A stretch of DNA of 64,000 nt from Roseiconus nitratireducens (GCF_008629675.1 NZ_VWOX01000007.1:1-64000); one strand, 5' to 3'. Counted from the first letter of the stretch, positions 35,365-44,683 are shown. A program made the numbers and translations. Notes: generated from the sequence alone by a model not told the origin.

Positions 35365-37533
35365 ATGCCGACTTCGCCTGAAGCTGAAGACCCCATCGAC
35401 GAAGCGTTCGCAGCCTACCTGCGATCCTGCGATGAAGGTGCCGTCGGATCTCGGGAGCAGTTTCTTTCCCAGTTCCCCGACATGGCGGATGAATTGCGGC
35501 AGCTGATGGAGGCGGCTGACGCGATCGATCGATTCACCGGAGCAAGCATCGCGCCACAGGAGAGCGATGTTGCCGATGCCGGCGCCGAGACGATCGACGC
35601 GGAGTTCTTTGATCCGGCAGAATCCGGTGACGATCCGGCGGCAACCTTGCCCGAAGCCGATCGCCCCAGCGGCGACCAGGGACCGACGCTGCCCTTCGAT
35701 TTGGGCGACTACGAGCTGTTGGAGGTGATCGGACGCGGCGGGATGGGGGTGGTGTACCGGGCGACCCAACGGATGCTTGATCGAACCGTTGCGGTCAAAA
35801 TGATCCGGGGCGGCATGTTGGCCTGCGAGAACGACGTTCGGCGTTTTTACACCGAGGCACAGGCTGCGGCCGGGCTTCATCATCCCGGCATCGTACCGGT
35901 GTATCAGTTCGGTCAGCGGGCCGGACATCATTTCTTCTCGATGGCGATGATCCAGGGAACTGATCTGCAGCGAAAGATCAACACCGAGGAGATGGCCATT
36001 GCCGACGCGGCGCGGTACGTCCGCGACGTTGCCGAGGCAATCGAGCACGCACACCAGAACGATGTCCTGCACCGGGATCTTAAACCGGCCAACATCTTGA
36101 TCGACCGCGCCGACCAGGTGCACATCACCGACTTCGGGTTGGCCAAACACTTGGGAGCCGACAGCAGCGTGACCGGCAGCGGCGCCGCCGTCGGAACGCC
36201 CAATTACATGGCCCCGGAGCAAGCCGGCGGGCACAGCGATCGGGCGACCCGGCAAAGCGATGTTTATTCGCTCGGCGCGATCCTGTTCGCGTGCGTCACC
36301 GGACGGCCACCGCTAGTAGGTGACTCGGTCGTTGAAACCCTGATGCAGGTGGTTCACCAACCGCCACCCTTGATGCGGTCGTTGCGCAGCGGCGTCCCTG
36401 CGGATTTGGAAACCATCGTCGGCAAGTGCTTGGAAAAGCAGCCGAAGAAACGTTATCAGTCGGCCCAGGATTTGGCCGATGACTTGGACGCGTTTCTGGA
36501 AGGGCGGCCGATCAACGCGCGGCCGCGAAACCGGGTGATCAAGACTTGGCATTGGGTCGCCGGCGTGCCACTTGTCGGAGCGTTGATCGGACGGAAGGTG
36601 GTGGGCACCACCGCGGGGCATCGCCGATTTCAGGCCGCCATGTTGCTGTTGTTTGCGATGCTGCCGTTCTTCCTGGTCGGGGCTGCCGTCTGGTGGAACC
36701 ATCACTCCCAGTCGATGCCGGAACAGTTGACCCTGGCCGGCGGTTTGGATGGCGGTGTCTACAACACGGTATCGGCGGCGCTGGCGGATCGATTGCAGCA
36801 ATCTCATGGCGTCGAATCTCGCGTCGTTTCGACCAGCGGTTCGTTGGACAATCGTTCGCGGCTGCTGGCCGGCGAAGTGGACCTTGCACCGATGCAATCG
36901 GCGGCCATTCGTGGCGGCGAACTGTGTGTCGTCGCCCCGCTGTTTTACGAAGCGGCACACCTGCTGGTCCGCGCCGATGACCTGGAAGCTGCCTCGGGCC
37001 AGCTGGCCGGCAAGGTGATTGCGGTGGGGCCGGTCGGCAGCGGGTCCCGGACAACGGCCGAAATGATTCTGGATTCGTTGGAATTATCTCCAGATATCTC
37101 GCCACGGCGGGTGATCGAGTGGCGGGACTTGGGAAAGCCGGAGTCACCGACCGTGGCGCTGATTTGCGTGGGCCGTGGCAGCTCGCTAGTGGAGGGACTG
37201 CTGCGTTCGGGGTGGGTCCTGGTGCCCATTCCCGAGAGCATTTCGATCTCGCTGCAACACCCCACGCTCAGGCCGATCACGATCGATCGCGGCGATTATT
37301 TGGCCGCGGAGATTCCCGCGACAGGCGTGCAAACCGTTGGCACGACGGCATTTCTTGCGGCCCGACGCGATGCACCCGCGGCGTTGGTTCGGGCCTCGCT
37401 GGAAGAACTGTATCGCCCACCGCAGATCTTTCCCCGGTTGATTCCCAGGGACCACGCCGCCGAGTGGCAGGGGCTGGATTTTCATCCGGAAGCCCGACGC
37501 TACTTTGCCTCGACCGACGATCCTTCCTCCTGA
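35365..37533 (+). CDS. Transmembrane Ser/Thr protein kinase with TAXI-type solute-binding domain
   Basis: A 722-residue receptor-like kinase. Residues 1-110 form an acidic N-terminal extension. The kinase domain (about 115-380) is complete: glycine loop GRGGMGVVYRA, K145 in VAVKM, catalytic HRDLKPAN (D238), DFGLA (D256), GTPNYMAPEQ and QSDVYSLG. A single transmembrane helix lies at about 424-444. The outside part (about 455-722) matches TAXI-type (TRAP-associated) solute-binding proteins: LDGGVYNTVSAALADRL, STSGSLDNRSRLLAGEVDLA, LLVRADD and GPVGSGSRTTAEMIL. Such domains usually bind glutamate-like or other small acids for transport. Here the domain is fused to a kinase and would act as a sensor. 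It lies downstream of an ECF sigma gene and upstream of a histidine kinase. Confidence 0.92.
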   Translation: MPTSPEAEDPIDEAFAAYLRSCDEGAVGSREQFLSQFPDMADELRQLMEAADAIDRFTGASIAPQESDVADAGAETIDAEFFDPAESGDDPAATLPEADRPSGDQGPTLPFDLGDYELLEVIGRGGMGVVYRATQRMLDRTVAVKMIRGGMLACENDVRRFYTEAQAAAGLHHPGIVPVYQFGQRAGHHFFSMAMIQGTDLQRKINTEEMAIADAARYVRDVAEAIEHAHQNDVLHRDLKPANILIDRADQVHITDFGLAKHLGADSSVTGSGAAVGTPNYMAPEQAGGHSDRATRQSDVYSLGAILFACVTGRPPLVGDSVVETLMQVVHQPPPLMRSLRSGVPADLETIVGKCLEKQPKKRYQSAQDLADDLDAFLEGRPINARPRNRVIKTWHWVAGVPLVGALIGRKVVGTTAGHRRFQAAMLLLFAMLPFFLVGAAVWWNHHSQSMPEQLTLAGGLDGGVYNTVSAALADRLQQSHGVESRVVSTSGSLDNRSRLLAGEVDLAPMQSAAIRGGELCVVAPLFYEAAHLLVRADDLEAASGQLAGKVIAVGPVGSGSRTTAEMILDSLELSPDISPRRVIEWRDLGKPESPTVALICVGRGSSLVEGLLRSGWVLVPIPESISISLQHPTLRPITIDRGDYLAAEIPATGVQTVGTTAFLAARRDAPAALVRASLEELYRPPQIFPRLIPRDHAAEWQGLDFHPEARRYFASTDDPSS

Positions 37534-37598
37534 TCGCGACCGGTGAAATGTTCGCACCTTGGCGCGGTGTTTCTTCACGTCGGCGCCGCCGCCGTTGA

Positions 37599-37654
37599 AA
37601 TCCGAACAACCGTCATGATCGATAGAGAAAGACGGATTGTCCTCGTTGTTCGGA
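37599..37654. promoter_or_regulatory. Perfect 11-bp stem-loop between the kinase and histidine-kinase genes
   Basis: ATCCGAACAAC (37599-37609) and GTTGTTCGGAT (37644-37654) are perfectly complementary. An inner pair, CGTC/GACG, shortens the 34-base loop. It lies 72 bases before the histidine kinase ATG and has no T-run, so it is more likely an operator or intercistronic RNA structure than a terminator. Confidence 0.6.
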
Positions 37655-37726
37655 TGCACGCCAAACGCTCGACCGGGACGACGAAACCTATGGTTCCTTT
37701 GGGCAAAGGTCAGAAGGAGCATTGGA

Positions 37727-40033
37727 ATGCCGTCACAGCGGCCCCCATCAAGTTGGGATGGGGGAAATCAGGGTCCCGGAGATCACTCTGCGGATCACGA
37801 CAATCACCACCCCCAGGGTCCCTGGGACGTCGCCGGCGAATCGTCGGGCGCGAGCGTTGATGAATGGACTGACGACAACGCGACCGCTTTTCCTTCGACC
37901 GATCTCAACGGTCTGCCGCACTCCCCAACAGGAATCGACGCGCCGTCCACCGTCCCCGCGGAGAACGATGCTGCCGACGGCGGCTTGGGACAGAAAACCG
38001 ACCACGCACGCTCGCTGCGAAGCAAGCTCGTACTGGCTCTGGCGGGGATCTTCGCGGTTGTCGTCGGGGTCGACGAATTTGTTCGACAGCAGGTCATCTC
38101 GCCGGAATTCGCGAAGCTGGAACGCATCGCTGCGATGAAGGAGACGCACCGGGTCCGTTCGGCGCTCAATGCAGAATTGGACTTTCTGGCCGGTGCGGCC
38201 GCGCTAGACCTGCATCAATGGGAGACCACCACGGATTCGAACGCGGTGAATCCGTCCTCGCAATCGGCGCGTCCCGGGCCTCCTGCGTCATCTACTGCGG
38301 GCCGGATGGACATTCGACCTCTCTGGTCCGCCCATGTCGGCACCGACGGACGTTGGAGCTGGCTTCCGAATACCCCGGAGGTGACCGCGCCCGCACCGCA
38401 ATCGGATGAGAGTGAAAGCCCCCGCGCGGTTGATGGCCTTCAGTTCCCCAGCCTGTCCGCGAGCCTGTTCGCCACCGCGGCTGAGCATCAAACATCCGAG
38501 CTCGGACCAACACCCGACGCCCTCTCCGCGAATCCGCTGCGGGGATTGACGCGAGGCAGCGATCAACAGCTGTACCTGTATTGTGCATTGCCGTTGGAAC
38601 TTGAAACGTCGCCGAAGGCCGATGCGCAACGCGCCGCCGGATCGCTTCCGCCGGCAACGGAGTTCTTCGTCGCGGTCCGCCGCCTGGATCAGCAAGTGAT
38701 TCAGGAGCTCGAGCATCGGACCAGCGTCGAGTTCACCATCGATCCGTTGGACGCATCGGCAGGGTCGTTGGAAGGCATTTGCGTCGATGCCGAATCCGAA
38801 ACACGGTTGCGCGTTCAGTCGCCGCTGCGCAACGCGGCCGGCGAGCCGTTGGCACGACTTTCCATCGTGCTTCCACGCGACATGATGTTGAGCAGCGAAC
38901 GCGCCAAGGCGTTTGCCCGTTACCTGTCGCTGTGCGGGGCATGCGCCTCCTTGTTGATTCTGTTGTTGTTGCTGCAGCGGATCGTGATCGGACGTGTGGA
39001 AACCATTCGCGAAGCTGCCGAAAGCATTGGTCAGGCGGGCGTCATTGATCCTCGGGCGACGTCGGGAGCGTTGCGCGTCACCGGTCAGGACGAGATCGGA
39101 CAATTGGCCCAAGCGTTTGAAAGGATGCGACGACGACTGGGAGAGACACAGCGGCGACTGAGTGACGCGTCGCACGCGGCGGGAATGAGTTTGGTGGCCA
39201 ACACGGTGATTCACAACGTCGGCAACGTTTTGACGAACGTGAACAGTCTGGTGGAGACGGTGACCGAGCAAGTGGATCAATTGCGAATTGAACCGTTGAA
39301 CCGGCTTGCCGAACGACTGCGGCGAAACGCCGACGACGCGGATCTCCAGATGGCCACACCGGATTATCTGCGGCGGCTGAGTGAAACGTTGGAAGACGAC
39401 AAGGATGAACTCGCGCGGCTGCTGCACACGCTGTCTGAGAATGTCCAACACATTCACGAGGTCATTCGTGAGCAGCGACGTCACGCCCGTCGTTCGGTCG
39501 ACGTCAGTGATGTCGCCGCAATCGACGTGATCGAAGAAGGGGTGAGCTATTGCCAGGCGAAGCTCGATCGCGACGAGATTCGCGTGGAGCTTGCGGTGCC
39601 AACGGATCTGAGGTTTCAAACGGATCGGTCCCTCTTGGTGCAGGTCTTTATCAACATCATCGGCAATGCTCAGCACGCCTTGGCGGAGGTCAAAGGTCGC
39701 CAGCCGACGCTGGTCATCCAAGCCGAGCGGTTGGGTGATTCCATCGAGTTTCGGTTCCGGGACAACGGCTGCGGGATGGACTCCAGAACGCTGTCGATGG
39801 CATTTGATGCACATTTCACGACCCACCAGAAGGGAAGCGGTTTGGGTTTGCATTTCTGCGCGATCGCGGTGAAGCAGTTGGGGGGCTGCATCCGCGCCTG
39901 CAGCGAAGGGCCCGGCAAGGGGGCGGTGTTTTCGGTCGAATTGCCCCTTTCGACTTCGCACGTGGCGTTGCCGGAGGGTGACTTGTCGGGCAGAGTCGCT
40001 TCGGACAGCTCGAAGGAAAAAATCCATGCTTGA
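37727..40033 (+). CDS. Membrane sensor histidine kinase with CHASE4-like domain
   Basis: A 768-residue sensor kinase. The first 95 residues are a disordered, partly His-rich cytoplasmic tail. TM1 (about 100-116) and TM2 (about 398-420) enclose an extracytoplasmic region of about 280 residues. Its start, EFAKLERIAAMKETHRVRSALNAEL, resembles CHASE4. A HAMP domain (about 421-475) follows. The phospho-acceptor is H496 in the box VIHNVGNVLTNV, an HNxGN variant of the usual HExRT/SP. The ATPase domain has NIIGNAQHAL, DNGCGMD and GSGLGLH. The ATG at 37727 is backed by AGAAGGAG nine bases upstream. The stop overlaps the response regulator gene by eight bases, so they form a two-component pair. Confidence 0.9.
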   Translation: MPSQRPPSSWDGGNQGPGDHSADHDNHHPQGPWDVAGESSGASVDEWTDDNATAFPSTDLNGLPHSPTGIDAPSTVPAENDAADGGLGQKTDHARSLRSKLVLALAGIFAVVVGVDEFVRQQVISPEFAKLERIAAMKETHRVRSALNAELDFLAGAAALDLHQWETTTDSNAVNPSSQSARPGPPASSTAGRMDIRPLWSAHVGTDGRWSWLPNTPEVTAPAPQSDESESPRAVDGLQFPSLSASLFATAAEHQTSELGPTPDALSANPLRGLTRGSDQQLYLYCALPLELETSPKADAQRAAGSLPPATEFFVAVRRLDQQVIQELEHRTSVEFTIDPLDASAGSLEGICVDAESETRLRVQSPLRNAAGEPLARLSIVLPRDMMLSSERAKAFARYLSLCGACASLLILLLLLQRIVIGRVETIREAAESIGQAGVIDPRATSGALRVTGQDEIGQLAQAFERMRRRLGETQRRLSDASHAAGMSLVANTVIHNVGNVLTNVNSLVETVTEQVDQLRIEPLNRLAERLRRNADDADLQMATPDYLRRLSETLEDDKDELARLLHTLSENVQHIHEVIREQRRHARRSVDVSDVAAIDVIEEGVSYCQAKLDRDEIRVELAVPTDLRFQTDRSLLVQVFINIIGNAQHALAEVKGRQPTLVIQAERLGDSIEFRFRDNGCGMDSRTLSMAFDAHFTTHQKGSGLGLHFCAIAVKQLGGCIRACSEGPGKGAVFSVELPLSTSHVALPEGDLSGRVASDSSKEKIHA

Positions 40034-42047
40034 GTTTGATTCCGAACGCCGTGTCCTGATCGTCGATGATCAGCCCCAGATTCACGAAACGTTCTCTCGC
40101 ATTTTTCAAGCCGACCAGCGGAACCGATCGGATCTGGACGCTTTTGAAGCCAGGTTTCTGCTGGACGACCCGCGTCAGCCGGACGTCAAGTTGCAGGCCG
40201 AACCGCGATTCTTGCTGACGCATGTCTACAGCGGCGAAGAAGGCGTGCATCGGGTTGAAACCGCGATGGCCGAGGAAGCTCCCTTCGCACTCGCCTTCGT
40301 GGACATGAGGATGCCCAAAGGCATGGACGGTTTGGAAACGGTCGAAAGGCTGTGGAAAGTTGATCCCAACCTGCACGTGGTGATTTGCACGGCCTTCAGC
40401 GATCACACCTGGGACACCGTCTTGGGAAGACTGGGCTACAACGACAGGCTGTTGCTGTTGCGGAAACCTTTCTCCCAGGATGAAGCCCGGCAGATGGCGC
40501 TGGCGTTGACGGAGAAGAGCCGGTTGGCGGCCCGACAACGGGAAAAAGTCAGTTTGCTGAAGAGCGAGGTCGATCGTCGACGCAAGGCGGAGACGGAGTT
40601 GCGCGACATGGCGCACCGGGATGCGCTCACATCGCTTCCCAACCGTCCGTTCTTGCTGCAGCGGCTTGAACGGCTGCTTGCCGGTCAAGGTCAACAGCGG
40701 CAGAGTCACGATGCGATTCTGTTTTTGGATCTGGATAATTTCAAGATCATCAATGACAGCCTCGGGCACGACGCCGGTGACGAACTGCTCAATCAGGTGG
40801 CCGAACGCCTGAAAGAATGCGTGCGGGAGAAAGACACCGCCACGCGCTGCCAGCAACCGCAGCTCCCCGCGGAGTCCCATGGCAAAACCGTTCGGCTTGG
40901 AGGCGACGAGTTCGTCGTTTTGTTGCAACGTTTGGATCGGCCCGATGACGCGGTGACCGTTGCCAGGCGGATCGTCGAGCGTGTCAGTGAACCCTTTCAC
41001 TTGGGCGACCGGATGGTCACGGTAGGGACCAGCATCGGGATCGCATTCATCGATGATTCCATCCGCGATGCGCACGACGCGCTTCGAAACGCCGATACCG
41101 CGATGTACCAAGCGAAAAACACCGGGAAGGGGCAGATCGCGGTGTTTGACCAAACCATGCACGATGCCGTCGTGGCGCGGCACGAATTGGAGGCTCAATT
41201 ACGCAGCGCGCTCAAAGCGGAAAAGTTCGAACTGCGGTATCAGCCGATCGTCAACCTTCAAGCCGGAACGATCATCGGTGTCGAAGTCCTGACCCGCTGG
41301 CGAGGCGACGATGGGCAATACATCCCGCCGGACGAATTCGTGCCGCTGGCCGAAGAGATCGGACTGATCAATCACTTCACCGAATGGGTGTTGGAACGTT
41401 CGATGCGCGAGTTCAACGCGATGATGTCATCGCTGGACGACGTGCAACGCCCGCATGCCTACCTGGGTGTGAACATCTCCCGCCGTCAGCTCGGCGATCC
41501 CTTCTTTGCGGATCGGTTGCGGGCCATTGTCGAACGGACCAAGTTTCGTTGGTCGCTTAAACTGGAAATGGCCGAGCATTCCGATTCCAGGCACAACGAA
41601 CGTTCGCTGAAGACGATGCTGGACCTGCATCAAAGTGGGATCGGAATCCACATCGATGACTTCGGCAAGGGGAATTCATCGCTGACCTGTTTTCAAGCTT
41701 CCCCCTTTGAAACGGTGAAGATCGATCGCACGTTCACCGCATCAATCGCGAATGACCACAGTCATGCGGTCATCGCCCAGGCCATCGTTCAACTGGCTCA
41801 TCACTTGATGACCAACATCGTTTGCCAGGGCGTTGAATCGCCCGAGCAACTGAAGCTGTTGCAGCAGTGGGGCTGTGACATGGGGCAAGGGTATTTCTTC
41901 GCACCCCCGTTGGATATCCACCGCCTGCGGAAGCTGCTGATCGAACCGACGCAGAGCGCGGGGATTCGCACGTTGCGGAAACTTGCGGTGCTTCCCGATG
42001 TCTATCCAAACGCTTCTCTGGGAAACGTGATCGATCTGGAGCCGTGA
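40026..42047 (+). CDS. Response regulator with GGDEF and EAL domains (c-di-GMP turnover)
   Basis: A 673-residue output protein of the histidine kinase encoded upstream. The receiver domain (1-155) has acidic pair D14/D15, phospho-acceptor D93 in FVDMRMP and K147. It is lengthened by about 30 residues after the first helix (about 28-62). The GGDEF domain (about 190-355) has an intact active site LGGDEF (292-296) and FLDLDNFKIINDSLGHDAGD; I see no RxxD inhibitory site at the usual place. The EAL domain (about 390-655) reads EVL in place of EAL, but keeps VNIS, IDDFGKGNSSL, VKIDRTF, QGVE and GQGYFF, so phosphodiesterase activity is plausible. The typical LELTES is altered to LEMAEH. Net direction of c-di-GMP change cannot be predicted. 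Confidence 0.93.
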   Translation: MLEFDSERRVLIVDDQPQIHETFSRIFQADQRNRSDLDAFEARFLLDDPRQPDVKLQAEPRFLLTHVYSGEEGVHRVETAMAEEAPFALAFVDMRMPKGMDGLETVERLWKVDPNLHVVICTAFSDHTWDTVLGRLGYNDRLLLLRKPFSQDEARQMALALTEKSRLAARQREKVSLLKSEVDRRRKAETELRDMAHRDALTSLPNRPFLLQRLERLLAGQGQQRQSHDAILFLDLDNFKIINDSLGHDAGDELLNQVAERLKECVREKDTATRCQQPQLPAESHGKTVRLGGDEFVVLLQRLDRPDDAVTVARRIVERVSEPFHLGDRMVTVGTSIGIAFIDDSIRDAHDALRNADTAMYQAKNTGKGQIAVFDQTMHDAVVARHELEAQLRSALKAEKFELRYQPIVNLQAGTIIGVEVLTRWRGDDGQYIPPDEFVPLAEEIGLINHFTEWVLERSMREFNAMMSSLDDVQRPHAYLGVNISRRQLGDPFFADRLRAIVERTKFRWSLKLEMAEHSDSRHNERSLKTMLDLHQSGIGIHIDDFGKGNSSLTCFQASPFETVKIDRTFTASIANDHSHAVIAQAIVQLAHHLMTNIVCQGVESPEQLKLLQQWGCDMGQGYFFAPPLDIHRLRKLLIEPTQSAGIRTLRKLAVLPDVYPNASLGNVIDLEP

Positions 42048-42227
42048 AGTCGGGTTGGCCAGACGATCGCTGGGCTGTGGCCACGAGGAGTTGGCCGGCT
42101 GGAATTCTACGGTGTGGAAAGGTTGGTCTCTGGTTCACGCCCACGTCAACCTAGCGGTTAGACTGGGCGATCTGGTTGCTGCTTTCCCTCGCAGCAAGTT
42201 CCCTCGCCCCGGATTCTGGAATTTGTG

Positions 42228-43676
42228 ATGACGATTCGCTTGGCCCGGCTGTGGCTGTTTTGTCTGCTGATGAACGTGTTCGTTGCCGGAGCCGTCGTCG
42301 CGGCGGCGGCCGGCGATTCGTCCAGGTCCGATGATCAGCCATCCGCGGCCGCGGCCAAAAATGTGCTGATGATCGTGGCGGACGATCTGAAGGCCTGTGT
42401 GCTGGGATGCTATGGCGATCCCATCTGCCGCACGCCCAACATCGACGCGTTGGCTCGCCGCGGCACCGTGTTTCAACGAGCCTATTGTCAGGGCACCTGG
42501 TGTCGGCCGTCGCGAATCTCCTTCATGTTCGGCCGCTATCGCGATCAGGGCAATCGGACGCTGGGCGAGCACCTGCAAACCCACGGACTGTACACGGCCC
42601 GGGTGGGAAAGATCTTTCACATGCGGGTTCCCGGGGACATCATTGCCGGAACCGATGGACCGGATCACCCCGAATGCTGGACCGAGCGATTCAATGCGCC
42701 CGGACTGGAAGCACACACGCCTGGCGAGTATTCGTGCCTGAATCTGAACGTGGTCACTCGGTCGCTGGTCGACCGCCAGTCCACTCGAATGCCACATCGC
42801 ATGTTCGTCGCGGTCAAATCCGATGGCGACGGAAGTCGTCAACCAGATTTCAAGGCGGCCAGCAAGGCGATCGAGCTGCTCCAGGCGCCGCGTGAAGGAC
42901 CGTTCTTTCTGGCAGTCGGGCTCGTCCGCCCGCACTACCCGATGGTGGCACCGGAGGCATTCTTCGATCGCTACCCGGTTGATCAAATTGAGATGCCGCG
43001 CAACGCGGACGACGCGGGGGATGACATTCCCAGGGCCGGTTGGGCCGGGACCCGAAACAATAACAATCCGATCGGCAAGTACCCCGAAAACCAACGGCGG
43101 ATGTGGTCAGCGTACTACGCCAGCGTCTCATTCATGGACCAGCAGGTCGGCAGGATTCTCGCCGCCTTGGAAGCTTCGCCGCATGCAAACAATACGTCGG
43201 TGATCTTTACCAGCGACCACGGATATCACTTGGGGGAGCATGGCTATTGGCAGAAGAGCAATTTGCACGAAGAGGTCATTCGCGTCCCGTTGGTCATCAG
43301 CGCGCCGGGGATGCAAGCCGGCAGGACCGAATCGATCGCCGAACTGGTGGATTTGTATCCGACGATTTGTGATCTGACGGGGACCCCGACCCCGAAAGAG
43401 ACCCAGGGGGTGAGCCTGCTTCCGATCTTGCGAGACAGCGACGCCAAGGTCAAATCCGAAGCACTGTCATTTCACAACGGTCATTCGCTCCGGACCGACC
43501 GCTGGCACTACATCCGCTACCAAAACCAGACTCGGGAGCTTTACGACATGCGTGCCGATCCACAGGAGACCCGGAACTTGGCGCAGGACTCCGAATACGC
43601 CGAGACGCTGCGCACGTTGGATCAGACGCTCGAAGGCAAGCTGGCTCATTTGAGCGGACGGAATACCCAGAGGTAA
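42228..43676 (+). CDS. Secreted sulfatase, iduronate-2-sulfatase-like
   Basis: A 482-residue exported enzyme that hydrolyses sulfate esters, probably on algal polysaccharides. A signal peptide (about residues 1-28) comes first. The metal-binding start is VLMIVADDLKACVLGCYG (D52/D53). The formylglycine site is C92 in WCRPSR, the cysteine-type motif that needs an activating enzyme. Later active-site segments are TSDHGYHLGEHG and KSNLHEEVIRVPLVI. The ADDL-x-x-x-x-G-CYG pattern places it nearer iduronate-2-sulfatases than arylsulfatases. The ATG at 42228 follows a GTG at 42225. Its 3' end overlaps the convergent secreted-protein gene by 31 bases. Confidence 0.93.
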   Translation: MTIRLARLWLFCLLMNVFVAGAVVAAAAGDSSRSDDQPSAAAAKNVLMIVADDLKACVLGCYGDPICRTPNIDALARRGTVFQRAYCQGTWCRPSRISFMFGRYRDQGNRTLGEHLQTHGLYTARVGKIFHMRVPGDIIAGTDGPDHPECWTERFNAPGLEAHTPGEYSCLNLNVVTRSLVDRQSTRMPHRMFVAVKSDGDGSRQPDFKAASKAIELLQAPREGPFFLAVGLVRPHYPMVAPEAFFDRYPVDQIEMPRNADDAGDDIPRAGWAGTRNNNNPIGKYPENQRRMWSAYYASVSFMDQQVGRILAALEASPHANNTSVIFTSDHGYHLGEHGYWQKSNLHEEVIRVPLVISAPGMQAGRTESIAELVDLYPTICDLTGTPTPKETQGVSLLPILRDSDAKVKSEALSFHNGHSLRTDRWHYIRYQNQTRELYDMRADPQETRNLAQDSEYAETLRTLDQTLEGKLAHLSGRNTQR

Positions 43677-44683
43677 TCCAAACGCTCTTCCAGGTTGTAT
43701 TGATCCAGAACGTAGTCCTGTTCCTGCTGGTCTTCGAAAGCGGGAATGCCAAACCGGATCAGGTCTTCGGTCTGTGCCATTGCGTCGCCCGGCCGATAAA
43801 AATTCAGTTGCAGTGCTTTACGGCGGTAGGGTGCGTCCGGGCCTTCACCGTCCTGCTCGAACGCGTTCGTCAGTCCCGACACATACACCGACAGGTAGTC
43901 GATGTTGGGATCAACGTCCATCCACGTCAACACGCCCCAAACTCCGGGGGCGTTGTCGTCGGTCGATCGTGGAATCCGTTGTCGCGAGATTTCGACGCTG
44001 TTGAATAGCGGCGCGCTGATCTGTTCTCGGACCGCGATTTTTTCTTTGGCGTTGGGAAGGATTCGATCCAGGTACTCCTGGCCGCTGACCTGGTCCTTCA
44101 AAGTGGCCAGGGGGAAGAAACGACGCGAGTCGTAAGAGACCGATTCGAGCCGCTGGTAAAGTTTCGACCCGCCGATTTCGTCGGCTGCCGGGCGTAGATC
44201 GCCGCCGCGATAGCGGACGCGGTACACCATGTACCAGACCAGTTTGCGCTGGGTCTGGCCGTTCCCGACCGGCACGTCGACGTACATCTGTCGGAGCGGC
44301 TTGAAGGAGAACTCCAGGCAGTAGATCTCCCGACGCAAGACCACCTGTTTGGCCATCTCGACCAGGGTCCGGCTGCGGGGATCGTAGTGCGGAGATCCGT
44401 CAGGAAAGGTGTCCGCGTTCCATTCCAATTCGGGGTGGGCATCCAGGAAACCTTGCAGGGTCAACGGACCATCGAAGGTCTCTTCCGGATCCGCATCGCC
44501 GGGAATCACCGTGACCACCCCGGGCGCGAATTCGGTTTGTTGCTGCGTGCTCGGGTCCTTGGCGGCCGCCGGATCTGCCGCGGGTTCTTGCGCCGCGGCC
44601 GGAAACGAAGCCGTTGCCAGCAGCAGACCGACCAGAGAGCCGGTTCGAATCGCGGCGTGGAATCCAATTCGAGTGGTGATCAT
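43646..44683 (-). CDS. Secreted protein of unknown function
   Basis: A 345-residue exported protein with a signal peptide (cleavage near AAAQ/EPA) and a short acidic-proline linker. Its mature domain contains VEMAKQVVLRREIYCLEFSF, WYMVYRVRYRGGDLRPA and GVWGVLTWMDVDPNIDYLSVYVSGLTNAF. It ends in EERLDYLWVFRPLK. I do not recognise the fold; the even spacing of beta-type strands suggests a beta sandwich. Only one cysteine is in the mature part. It is convergent with the sulfatase gene and overlaps it by 31 bases, which is unusual because both 3' ends are then constrained. The next minus-strand gene ends about 108 bases upstream of this start, so the two may be cotranscribed. Confidence 0.8.
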   Translation of the reverse strand: MITTRIGFHAAIRTGSLVGLLLATASFPAAAQEPAADPAAAKDPSTQQQTEFAPGVVTVIPGDADPEETFDGPLTLQGFLDAHPELEWNADTFPDGSPHYDPRSRTLVEMAKQVVLRREIYCLEFSFKPLRQMYVDVPVGNGQTQRKLVWYMVYRVRYRGGDLRPAADEIGGSKLYQRLESVSYDSRRFFPLATLKDQVSGQEYLDRILPNAKEKIAVREQISAPLFNSVEISRQRIPRSTDDNAPGVWGVLTWMDVDPNIDYLSVYVSGLTNAFEQDGEGPDAPYRRKALQLNFYRPGDAMAQTEDLIRFGIPAFEDQQEQDYVLDQYNLEERLDYLWVFRPLK

